This document shows, piece by piece, positions 1 to 11,987 of a DNA stretch of 64,000 nt. The DNA is from Sycobia sp. Sy_11 (Eukaryota > Arthropoda > Insecta > Hymenoptera > Epichrysomallidae). A program made the translations under genes and the position numbers. The stretch covers positions 657,001 to 721,000 of the forward strand of contig JACCIC010000001.1 of NCBI GenBank assembly GCA_018907035.1, in the 5' to 3' direction. Under the pieces are notes generated by a model that was not told where the DNA came from, searched no databases, and saw only the letters and a program-made list of their open reading frames with translations. Each line of letters begins with the position of its first letter. Within the stretch, counting starts at the first letter, position 1.

Positions 1-3000
1 TAGAAACTTAATTACGAAGTAATAGAGAAAATTTTAAACAGAAAAATATCAAAGAATATAAATTAGAAAATAACTTCTATATTTAATACTAAGAAAGCTT
101 TGTCGACCATGTATGTAAATATATATTAATTATTATGTTATTAATTACCTATGATGCCTCATGCATATGTATTATTTTGAAACAAAATTGATACACTTTC
201 ACATCGGCACTATTATGATCATACTGCAATAATAGAACACCTAGATTATGATCCAATAAAAAATAAATAATAAGATAGAACTTTAAGCTGTGCTATGGTC
301 GTCAACGGAAGAACGTATTTTTCATTGTTTCTGTAATGTGGAACGACCAAAGAGGTCACAAAGACCTAGCAAGACTAGTGGATAGAGGATGATGATGACG
401 ATCAGCGCTCACGAAAATGTACCACATTCGACGTGCAGCGTAAGGAAAAGGTGGAAATAGTGAGAGAATGAAAGATATAGACAGAGAGAGGTGTACACTT
501 ATTTATAGTGATAAATGTAAAATAGAATTCTAAATTTTATTTTAAAACAAAAAATTGCTGTATAAGATATTGAGTGAATTCATTAAATTCCATAAAATAT
601 TAAAATAACAGAAAACATATGCATAGTCAGCTAGGGAGCAAGAATATTGAAATCTGCTTTGAGCGCGAGCGTAGAAAATGAATGACGTACTACGAATGGT
701 TGCGCACGCGAACGATGTACGCAGATTAGTGGGCGGATACCGTTAATGGTTATTACAGCCCAAAAATGCCATTTCGTAAAACTGAATCGCGCGGTGGTCA
801 GTTTGCTTGGTTGGTTAATAGAAGTAAAGTCGATGTACCGAGAGTGCAGAGACCCAAGACCGCGAACAAAGAGATCGATCATAAATTAAAGTATCGGGAG
901 TGGTTTGATTAACGGGACTCTTAATACCTCACTAATGAAACAACCGGAAATAAAAAGATAGTGACGCTCAAGGTGAGAAAATCGAGACACAGATATCCTT
1001 AAGTGAGGGTAATCCAGACGAAAGGGTGGGTGATCAACCGGGTATCGCATCGACGAGACTCTTCGTAGTGATATAATTCCTAGTAGGAAGCAAATATAGC
1101 TGCGCGTACTATTTGTCTTGTATTTACTAAATATATAAAAAAATCAGACCTGTGATAAGGAAATTATTGTATCTTAACAATTATATTTCTTATATCCAAC
1201 TCAATTACTAAGTCACAAATGATATCCTACACAAATAATCCCAAATGAGGAATTCAGCCTAGCACTGTGCAGTTCAATAATTCGTGGAACAGAATTCCAT
1301 TCCGTCACGGGAGATAAGCATTTGTATCTTTCAGAGTGAGGGAGGAAGTCGCATGTGTGAGTGTGTGGGAACATGTGCATACAACCTGCGCTTGTAACCT
1401 TTGCAATTTTTTTACAAGGCACAATGAAGTTCCAGAAACGGTGAACGGTTATCACTGGACTGCGAGAAATGTCCTGAGTTTTTTGCGATAGCAAAGTGAC
1501 GCACTTTGATAATCTTTATTTGCTTTTATGACGAATTCTATTTCTATGATTTTGTATGCGTAGATCAAAAATTTTACCCAGTTATATATTAATAGAATTC
1601 CGGTATTCTTCTATTCTATGGCTTTCATTTTTTCTACGCATTTTTCAATATTACGATAGATTTTAGAAATATTAGATAGATCTAGATTGGACTAATTTTG
1701 GTAATTTTGTCGATAATTCCGTAACAGGCCGTGTTAGCCGAGTCTTTCATATACGTGGTAGTAGTGCATGTATTTACAGGTGTAGCCATCGATTGCAGTA
1801 TACACGATAACATACATCGATACACGAGTAAACAATACCTACAACATACAGGTCGTTTGTCGCTAATACCCGCAAGGGGGAAGCGACAGTAAACAATAAA
1901 TGAAAAAAAAAAAAAAAAAAAAACATACAGGTAGGGATAACTGACACGTGTAAACAGTACGTTTATTTTTAGATTGGAAGAATGTGTACCCTCAAACAGT
2001 GCTAGTAGACATAAGCAGGGTATTACGTACGCCACCAAATATCAGTAAACCCGTAAACATTGCCAGTTTCGCATATACGCAAAATGATCAATTACACACT
2101 ACATATGCAGACGCTGATAGCGCACAGGAGGGCGGCGAAGATGCGCACGATGGCCTGTCTAACGTTAGAGCAGGTTGTGGAAGACCTGTGAGATCGCGGA
2201 CTTGATACGAAAGGAGCGAAGGGATTCTTCGCGATCATCTCCTGCAAGTAGATCCTACTGCATGCAAGCCGGATAACCAGCTCATAATGTGATACGAGTG
2301 TAATGTGATCGAAGATGAGACAGAAAACGTATAAAGAGCAGTTCCATCCAGAATAAAAAGACATATGAGAAAAGACAAATAACAGACAAGATAAGCGATG
2401 CCGTATTGAGTAAAGCGTTATTAAATGTTAACGATGGAAATATCTTGCGGTGGATTCAGATGATTCGAAATTAATTTTATTCATCGCCCATGATTACCAT
2501 TACATTTTCTGTAACGAGTATGATCTTGACTGTATCGCTCACCCAGTTCAACCTAAAGAAGCAGAAAGCATTTGGAAAATTAAGGAGCTAAATTTATAAC
2601 TCATCCCAACAACGCCGAGGAGAATACGTAATCATATTGGTGCCAGAATTCCGTCAAGTGGAAATATTATTCTGCACAGTTATGCGTCGATTTCGTACAG
2701 CTCCGGTAGGCGGAAGCTAGGTTTTCGAGCACCCTACACTGAAAGGCACTGCTGGTTTACGCTATCTCCAGAATTTTCGGAACAGAGAAATTGATATTAA
2801 TAGATTAGGCACAATGGTCTACGATTTGCTATCATTAGAGAAAGTGTAGTTGAGATAGCAATGGAATTGGAGTGGCAGAAAGTTATAAAAAACCGTAAAC
2901 AAGCAAGTATTCCTCATTCACGATGCGTACCAGTAAGCATGGAAAGTCCGAATAGACTAGCGATGCGGCGAGAGACTAGTACATTGATAGATAGACATAA

Positions 3001-4025
3001 GTCAGTAAAATAGACATTTTCCGAGGAACGTAAGTCAAATTATCCGAGTCCGAAAACGCTTTTGCTCAAGCGAGTCACATACTATTTTCCCACACGAGAA
3101 CACTCTCTTCTTCAAAGATTGTGCATAAAATTGAATGATAAATTCACAGAATGAAGAAATGTCAAATTATTTTCCATGTGGTAGTTATGCTTGTATAGAG
3201 CGAGCACGTAGAATATCTGAAGGCCCAGACGAAACTCACTACGAAATAAATTATCCTATCATAAAATATCATTCGTTGGATTTGAAAAGATATAATATTA
3301 TTAGTTTTCTTCTAAGGTTATTTATACAATTTATTTGAATATTTTAACTTTAAATTAAATGATTGCCTCGTAATTTGATATTAATTTGATGTTAAAAAGA
3401 GATACAGGGTCGAGAGATGGTGGTGCAGGAGGCGAAGTTCACTCCGGTGTTTGAGGGGCGGCGTCTCACTCTTAGAAAAAGAAATAAGAATAATCAGTGG
3501 AAGATTATAAGTTTGTTTATAATACAACCTTAAAATAAAATTAAAAAAAACTTTAATACCATAAAAAATATAATTAAAAATTATAACTAATTTTAAAAAT
3601 ATTAAATAGATATTTTTTAATGCTTAAAAAATATTATAATAATTTTTATAGCAGGGAAAGGTGGGTATAAATAGCAAACAACATTTCAAGATTTAGTTAA
3701 ATCAGGCCTTCATTCTAGGCGAATGGTTGTATTTTTAATTTTTGACCATAGCCATGGTCTGTCGAGAATAATGGTTAGAAATTCCAATCTCTGCTCAAAA
3801 TATCTCCATATCTATATATCACCTTCAACTATTATCGTTACACTCTAAATATTTGCAATTTTACGTACTATTCTGATGTAAATAATTTATTATTCTATTA
3901 AAAATATATTCTTTTTTTTACAGTGCTATTTACAATCATCGCAGTTATTGAATCATTTTCTACTATATTACCTTAGTATATAATTATTATAATAGTTATG
4001 ACATAATAATTATCTACTACACTAC

Positions 4026-4027
<2 letters not shown>

Positions 4028-4077
<50 letters not shown>
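4028..4077. repeat. (AT)n microsatellite
   Basis: About 50 bp of uninterrupted alternating A and T, read directly from the sequence. Similar AT runs occur inside OR introns near 19054-19091, 40366-40414, 42246-42292 and 42364-42409. Confidence 0.95.
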
Positions 4078-4078
<1 letters not shown>

Positions 4079-5737
4079 TACATTATTATATAACAATGGC
4101 ATTACTGCAACACTAGAAAAATCCATGGCAGTATATCGAAAAAAGTTATGAATAAAAATATGTTGCACCACTGACTAGTTAACTAACGAGCTATTATTAA
4201 ATATAAGTATTAGCAGCCAATCATGCAAAGCGAATAGAGGTTTAGTTTGTTTTTATCAAGCGATTTAATAAATCATAAAACATAATAATTTCAAAAATTT
4301 TGGTTCTTTTAATTGAAAATTTTATTTTTTTTAAATTATCAATATTCTTCTACATATTGTTAGTTCCATAACTTCCTTATCTGCTGAAAAACGTTGCGAA
4401 AAATTACTGACTTAGAATGGTGGCAGTAGCTTAGTCGCTGAATCTGTTATGAATATAAAGAAGTGAGTTACTAAACTCAATGTTGCTGAATATCTGTTTT
4501 ACGTATCTTGATTTTTACAAATACATATTGTATTTATAATACATGTATATCTATAATCTTATGGCATATAAGTAAATAAATTAATAGTTTCCATTTTATT
4601 AAAAGAATATTATCATTTCATTAAACGAAAGTATTTAGTAAATTACAATTATGTAGAAATACATGTAAAAAAATTATTTGATTAGTAAAATGTATAATAC
4701 TAAATATAAAAAAATACTTATAAAAACATCTAGTCCAGTTAAAAAAATTAAACTCATAATTCACTTTCATAATAGAATCAGCTTATGCTAACAATACTCT
4801 TAATAGGATAAGCGCTTATTAATTATTCAATGACATAAATATTTTATTAATTATAAAAATAACGCAAGATTAAAAATATTGCAGAATATAGGTTATCCTA
4901 AGCAGAGCATGCCAAGTATCAGTTAGTATTAAAAAAAATCAAATATTCAATAGGCTTAAATGCATCAATATTAAACTATTTTTAAATCGATATATACAAT
5001 AATAAAACGAATGATATAAGCAATTTTGACATTTCATCTCATCACAAGTTGGAACAAGATTTTTATCCTACTTGTACTTACCTGACCTTTTACTTCTGTT
5101 ACGGATAGAATAATAAGATGTAAAATTATGTCAAATTATATAACTTTATCTATTTATTAAGATAGCGTAGAATTAAGTTTTTAAGTTTATATAATAATAA
5201 TAAATAATAATAATAATAATGTTTAAATTAATGAAAGGTAAATAATAAAGCATTTGCGTCATATTTAGGATATAAAAAACTAAGATTTTATGTGCACATT
5301 TTTAAGCAGAAATTGATGTATAGGTATTATATTACAATACAATGACGGCGTATATTAAGTATATTTATCTTGAGAAGTGCGTGTTATTATTAAGAATAAG
5401 ATTTATTTTACTTGTTGTATTATAGAAAATATTAGGCTAAATTTCTTTGATAAAATATATTAAATGTAAATTTATTTAACAATTTGATATTTTATAAGTA
5501 TTAAAAAATTAATGGTCAAATAATTAATGTAAAGGATAGCCACTAATATTTTGGAAATAGAAATTGAAAATTTAATCGAATATATACTTTTACTTATATA
5601 TTTAATAAAAGGGAATAATGTAATTATAAAGAAAATATAAAATGAACTTACATTGATTGAATTGCACAGAACTCGAGAAGTTTACTATTATCAGTGCTGT
5701 GATTAGAAAATGTCACTTTTTCTTTCGAGAAAACTAT

Positions 5738-5998
5738 ACATTTGAAATCCATCGGTGTCGTGACCGGAAAACCATAAGGTTTTCGAAAGCTGTATTTTTT
5801 GAATGTATGGTTTTCAACGTTGAAGAAAATTTGGATACTATTTTCGAAAGCTGAAACGTGCTCATGCAAAAGTTATGAAGCACCACGAAATACCAAATTT
5901 TTTGTATTGATTAATGTATAAATTCAGATCCATCGGTGACGTGACCGGAAAATCTCAGGATTTTCAAAATCTGTATTTCTGAAATTTATACTTTAATT
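5738..5998. repeat. Two direct copies of a GTGACCGG-containing motif
   Basis: Two stretches, near 5738-5810 and 5926-5998, share a core reading ATCCATCGGTG(T/A)CGTGACCGG, followed by a GGTTTTC or GGATTTTC stretch and a CTGTATTT stretch. They are separated by about 110 bp. Both strands are open across the first copy, which makes overlapping short ORFs that I do not regard as genes. The identity of the repeat is unknown. Confidence 0.6.
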
Positions 5999-6765
5999 TA
6001 GAAAAAAAATTTGGGAATTTTGAAATTTAAATATTTCTATAATGGATAAAAATAAATGAAGAGCTTCAAACAGAGGCTTATATATCTGAACCAGAAAAGG
6101 TTACATATGAAAACTTCTCGACAGATCTGTTTTCCCTTTGTATCTTATCACTAAATTCAGAGAATTTGATGGCGGCGCGAGAAGCGAGCCTATAAAGGTT
6201 CGAACGCGCCGAATGTTAGTTCATTATATTAATGGCTATCCTCTGTTTGGTACGTCGTAAAAAATTATAGTTTTATTATTATATTGAATAATTTTAAAAA
6301 ACTTAAACCTTATTTTTTATTTAATCTCTTTTTGGTTGTTTCGAACAACTTCGATCCTTATTGTTTTACTATTGTATGATGATACGCGGTCTATTAAAAT
6401 ATTCAGTGTAAATTTAAATTAATATGAAAATAACGTGGAAAAACAAATACACTCGTTACTATTAATAAAATACTATAGGCGCATTAAAACCAACTGTTAT
6501 TATTTCTACCTAAATATATTATTTCAAATATAATTACAGTCATCAATAATTTACTTTTAAATTTCACTAATCACGTAAACGCATAATCACAATGAATTGA
6601 AATATATATTTGTATCCGTGTATTGTAAGAATTTATTTTATAACATTAATATAAAATACACATATAAATATATGAAACCTCATACATCTGCAGTTAATTC
6701 CAATTTTGAATTCATACTATTTTTATACTTTATATAAAGAAACTCATTTAAAAAAATCATCCCTA

Positions 6766-7137
6766 TCATCCGCATTTACTATACCCTACTTTTTTCTCTA
6801 CGCTGCAGCTCCTTTCCCAGTCCTCCTCTACGTGCTGAAAGCAGTCGGCAATCTCCTTGGTCCTCCGAAGTAGCGAACTGTACTTGGCCCCGGCCAAAAC
6901 TGCAAAACTCATCGGTCCTATGAGCTTCACTCTAATCGTGATGTTTGGCTCTTCTAAAAAAGTGTGCAGAACAGCCAGGATCACCACGAAAGCTATCAGC
7001 CAATAGCTCATTCCTATTCGTATGAATTTAAACAACTTGAGCCAGGGGGAGGTGTTGTCGGCCAGCGGCCATAAACCTATAGGTCTTAAGAAATAACTAC
7101 TCATTTCTACCGCATACTTAGAATGTCTCGTAGACAT
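6766..7137 (-). pseudogene. Odorant receptor exon 1 relic, subfamily different from the array
   Basis: An open frame of 123 codons begins at ATG 7137 and reads like the N-terminal exon of an insect OR. It has a cytoplasmic start with an IGLWPL motif near residue 17, a hydrophobic segment near residues 43-61 (TM1), then KLIGP and a second hydrophobic segment (TM2), then HVEEDW followed by a charged stretch. In intact ORs of this type the exon continues through a further conserved stretch and a splice donor. Here the frame shifts after EKKV and reaches stops, and I find no downstream exons below 6766. It differs from the nine-exon receptors of the array, whose first exon is shorter and carries CGQWPYQ. 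I read it as a pseudogene fragment. An unusual GT donor just before the frameshift cannot be fully excluded. Confidence 0.75.
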
Positions 7138-9250
7138 AATTATAATATCTTATAATTCACTAAGCAGTCGCGTTATGATTTATATATGTAATATTATATT
7201 TCAGTGCTTAGTTATTAAAGTAAGAATTCGGGACAAATATATTTTTTAAGCTTGTTAAAGTTCAGGTTTGAAATACAATTCTGGTTTGCACAAAATTTTA
7301 GAAGATGAAGCAATTACTAATAAACTTTTAGCTAAATATTCTACAATTTTTACACACGAGAAACAGTCGAGGATACACTGCATTGAGTCAGTTATAGTCT
7401 TCGGATAAAACTCAAGTATCGAAATCGGTGAATGTAATATCTGCTTATCTACGTTCATAAGACTAACAATTCTATTTAATTGCAGCTCAACTTCAGGTGT
7501 AATAACTGGTCATTTTTCGAGATCGTAGAACTACAATCTGTTACAAAGTAAAACATTTTATAATGTATCTGAACTCTTTCTCGTGTGAGAAGTCTGTGTG
7601 AATAAAAACTTTTAATTATGAGTAGCATGTCACTCATATGTGCAGCATATAATTCAGTTTCAATGACATTCTTTGTTCAATATATCTATACTACAATATA
7701 ACTATAGATTTGAAGCAAAAAATGAGAGTTTTATTTTATTAATTAAAATATTGAAAATTTTTCTAGAAATTCCTTATATCTTTAATTTAATAAATTTATA
7801 GTAATTTTGAAACAAATATAGTAAGCTTAATTTCTTTGCTAACTAATACAAATTATTTAGGATGGAATAAAAGCAAGAAAAGAAGCAAAAAGGCGGGTTT
7901 ATAAGCCTGAAGTAATTGCATGGAAAAGAAGTAAAGTTTGTAAATGTTCTTATATATTTATACTAGTTATAAGTACTGCTTATAAGCAGACTCTAGGGTG
8001 AAACAAAGGTTTTCATTGCGCCTTTTCCTATTTTCATAGTAAACCTCTGTAAGTACACTTATATCTAATAAAAATTTTGCGCTTGCATTCTTGTTCTTAA
8101 TTAGTGATTAAGTATAAATATTATAATTTTTAAATGTTAAATATTAAATATGTTAAGTAGTGATAAAAATGAGTTTAGATTTATTCAAGTAAGTGATAAC
8201 ATTATTCTTTTTTTAATCAATAATTTATTCTGTATTGATCCTTGTAGATAAATAAATAGTACGTAATGTAATATAGTGATATATTATATGCATTTGTTAA
8301 TTATCTTCATCATTGAATGTCGCATTATTTGTTCAAATATTGACAATGGCTTATTTAGTATTTTTGAATAATATTTAATTAAATGCGTATTCGAAATAAA
8401 ATAAACCATTGCAAATTAAAAACTACATTCATTTTAAGTATACAAAAAAAATTTAGAGTGATAAAAAATTTATACATATTCCAGTAACGTGGCAGCTGAT
8501 CCTTGAAAGAAAATGGTTCTTTATAAATTTATATTTTACTATTTGAGTCGAAATCTGCTGCTGCATAGAAGTAAGTAATGAACTTCACATATTTTGTTAT
8601 AATATTAGTTGTACAACTAACTATGTTTCACTCAACAAATAATCGTTGTTAATATTTCCTAGTGAAGAACTACGTATTCAGATACTCCGAGTCCCTATAA
8701 AAGAGTCCAATGCTTTTCTTCCAGTATTTTTTTATTATCCTTCAAAACATTAACAATATATTTGGTTCATTCTTCATTTCAAAATTTATTTTTTAGGTTA
8801 TAGAAAAATATCCGAAGTACTCATTGATGGGTTCGTCGTTGTATGTGTTACATATACTATATAGTATTATTGTCTTTTCTGTTATTATAAGACTGCATAG
8901 CTAAAGCAATATAAAACAGATATGTGACAATAATTTTCATTTTTCAATGTATATATATACTCGTATATATCACAACTCAATATGCGATTATACCAGTTAA
9001 ATAAACTATTATTAAAAATTTTTGAAACTGGGCTTCTTTGAAAATTCACTGAATGTATTCGACGTAAGATGAAAGCTCGGTGGTTCCAATATAAAAAACA
9101 CATGCATATAGATGAAGTTAACTAATACCTCATTACCACTCGGCAACTATGAATGAATGTTTGAAAGACTAAGCTGAAGATTTTGTAACGCATGTGTAAA
9201 TAATTCGTCTAAAAGAAGACTTCCCTACGTATAGAGAGACTGTAATATTA
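7138..9250. other. Spacer, nothing identified
   Basis: No recognisable gene. A minus-strand frame near 7255-7458, extendable upstream to about 80 codons, has a balanced amino-acid make-up but no motif I recognise and no clear splice acceptor. The rest is AT-rich spacer. Confidence 0.5.
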
Positions 9251-10273
9251 AGTGCACAAATAAGTTTCCGCCGTTTTGAAAATATAGCGCCACCAATAAA
9301 ATAACATCCAAATTGTCAGCTGTAAAAAGTCGTATAGTATATGTTGACATCTGAAAGTAGTATAACCTTTTAATACCTCTGACTTTTTACCAGCATCACT
9401 TAGTTTTCATCGTGTTAAGATGTCAGGTTTTGAGCCAAGTAAGCGTAATTTGCGGGAGTTGTTAATTTACTTCTTTTATTTATAGCAATCTGCAACTGAA
9501 GCATAACGGCTACTCACAGAAGCATATGGCGATATTAATTTAAGTGAGAGAAGTTGTTGGGAGTAGTTCCAAAAATTTAAAAGTGGTGATTTTGACGTGG
9601 AGGACAAAAGACACAGTTGAAGGCCCAAAGTGTATGGTGATACAGAATTACAAGCTTTACTGGAGGAAGATCCATGCCAAACGCTAGAAAAACTTGCACA
9701 ACAGTTAGAAGTGACTCAGCAAGCTATTTCACAACGTTTCAAAACCCTGGGTATGGTCCGGAGTAATCTATTACGAACTACTCCAACACAATCAAACCGT
9801 CATCGGGGAACATTACCAACAGCAGTTAATGCAATTGAGCCGAGCATTGAAGATTAAACGTCCACAATATGCCAAAAGGCACGATAAAGTCATTTTTCAG
9901 CATGACAACGTTCGGCCACATGTTTAAAAAATCGTAAAGGAAACATTAGAAGCATTGAATTGGGACGTCCTACCCCACCCGCCGTATTCACCAGACATTG
10001 CTTCTTCAGACTACCACCTATTCTGGTCGATGACTCATGGTCTGGCTGAGCAGCACTTCACTTCTTACGAGGAATTGAAGAAATGGGTCGATTTGTGGGT
10101 CGCCTCAAAAAACGAGAAATTTTTTAGACAGGTTATCCACTTGCTGCCCGAAAGATGGTCAAAAGTAGTAGAAAGTAATGGGCAATATTTTGAATGACAT
10201 TACTTGTACCTTTTTTTACAATAAATTCTTATTTCTTTATAATAAAACGTCAGAAACTTATTTGTACACGCAA
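9251..10273 (+). mobile_element. Mar-1: internally deleted mariner (mauritiana-like)
   Basis: The ends are inverted repeats: a start reading GTGCACAAATAAGTTTC and an end that is its near reverse complement (GAAACTTATTTGTAC), at a TA target. The transposase starts at about 9420 with FEPSKRNLRE. The helix-turn-helix region survives in the frame 9630-9760 and the C-terminal third in 9955-10197, which includes the PSSDYHLF-type third catalytic Asp region and ends in SNGQYFE. The middle, with the first catalytic Asp (TGDEKW region), is deleted: the helix-turn-helix frame is joined directly to the segment after it, with a frame change. Early stops are also present. The element is about 1.02 kb against the usual 1.25-1.3 kb, so it is non-autonomous and dead. 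Confidence 0.9.
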
Positions 10274-11987
10274 TACATATAGCAGTGTTGCATATAAAAA
10301 GATCCAAGCTGTATATGGAATAGTATATATGGAAAAAGCTGTATATGGAAAACTGTGCATTAAAAGATGATTTCGATTTTCTGAGTAATATGAATACGGT
10401 ATTTTTAAAGCAATAGTTAATAAATCTCTAACTAACTCTAAAAGATTTCAAGTTTTATAATTCACGTAAAACATCGTGATCAGGATTATGTATGGTTTCA
10501 CTTTGTGCTGGGAAATTTCTCGCACTCAGCAATAAGAACGGATTTTTCGAACATATGTTCATTTTAATTTCTTAGGGAATCTCGTACAAATTGCTAACTA
10601 TAACTTTGTGTTATAATTGTAAAATTATATCATTTTTATCGTTTATCATTTTATCTTTTGAATAAATGAAATTATCATGAGATAACTATATACATTCACC
10701 GTAAAGACCTGCAGTAAAAAATAGAAGAAATGTGAGGAAAAAAGTGGAAATAAAACTATTCATTCTCTACATTTATTATAAATTTGTAAGAATTGGTTAG
10801 TAAAATAAAAGCTGATATATATTTATTTCTACCATTATTACTCTTATTCCCTTTATTTTATTATCTTATTGTAAGTGGAATATAAAGGATGATCCTCTAG
10901 AGAGTAATCAAAATACATTTGCATCGTCACTAAATGAATTCCTCGTTACAGTAACTTTTACATTTTATAGATCATAATTTATAAAATTGTTTTTAATATT
11001 ATTTATAATGACTATTATTAAGGGAATTTGGAATAAAAATTTACGGTCATAATACGAAGAAGATTTTTCTTGGTGAAACAATGTTAAAGCGCTAGTTACT
11101 GCGAACCATCGCAAGTTCTCTTCGGCATACTCTTCAATTTTTAGTTTACGTAATGAATTTATACAAGTGTCAATTTCCTTTACGATAGAAATTATCAACA
11201 AATTTTCCTAACAATGACTTTTTTATATACTGAGATGTTAAGAATATCCATTAGAAGAAAGAATCCAAATTTTTTCCGCACTTTTTCCACTCAGACTGTA
11301 CTATTTAGTGATCTATGCAACTAATTGCATGCTTTTCAACTACAACATCTTCGTTTATTATAATTCATTTTCAGATAACTAGTTCAGAAAATCTTAGGTT
11401 CTTGTGTCCAATAGAAAAGACTCCGGAAGCAATGAAAAATTCCATGATGCACTATTTATAACCAGTAGTACTATTTTGACAAGAATATGATGAGTGTATC
11501 CAGATTATAATTAGCTGCTCATACATTAATAAAATTTATTGGCATGATTGCCGTATGTAACAAAACGCGGTGACTGATTTATAGTCATGACTTGAAAATC
11601 ATGTAATGTCAATTCAAATATTAAGAATTCTAACGCACATTTTGCATGAAAACAATTCCAAAAAACAATTTTACGATGAATAATACAAACTTATTATTAC
11701 CAAGCAAGTGCGTTGTGATTTGAATTTTGTTTAGACTGATATTGATTATAGGGTATAACCTATGAATAACTAAATATTTTTTTGCACTATTTCAACTCCT
11801 TATTTCTCATCCTTCCTATTTTTAAAAGAAATATGTTGTTAATTATTTCTTATCGTTCTGTATGTTGAATATTAATTTTCTGTAGAAAATTAACTTACAA
11901 AATATAGTTTTCAAAATTTTTTATTTATTATTATTTTCACTAAAAATAAACAACGTTGAACAAAACAAATTTATAATAATAAATAAA
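10274..11987. other. 3' flank of OR-A and spacer
   Basis: From about 11640 to 11987 this is the 3' flank of OR-A. It aligns with the 3' flank of OR-C (about 39560-39852) and, from about 11725 on, with that of OR-B. A minus-strand frame at 10965-11201 contains an LRKLKIEEYAEENLRWF-like stretch that resembles decayed receptor or other coding sequence, but I could not assign it. No other gene was seen. Confidence 0.5.

Larger units (their letters stand above)
1..6765. other. Gene-poor stretch, no gene identified
   Basis: I find no convincing coding exon here. Short open frames (for example near 1682-2038, 1984-2205 and 3135-3338) have no recognisable motif and partly translate low-complexity DNA. 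About 600-2400 is less AT-rich than its surroundings and may be an old transposon, but no transposase, reverse transcriptase or clear ends are visible. An A-run lies near 1902-1923, an AT microsatellite near 4028-4077 and a TAA/TAAT-rich run near 5200-5220. A repeated motif at 5740-5990 is listed separately. Confidence 0.5.

Noticed and set aside
5648..5869. Overlapping frames on both strands
   Set aside because: They cover the GTGACCGG repeat; no domain and no splice context.
7255..7458. Minus-strand frame next to the OR exon 1 relic
   Set aside because: It does not match any OR exon I know and has no clear splice sites; left unassigned.
10965..11201. Minus-strand frame with a possible chemoreceptor flavour
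   Set aside because: The resemblance is too weak to name; it ends in low-complexity Ile/Asn sequence.
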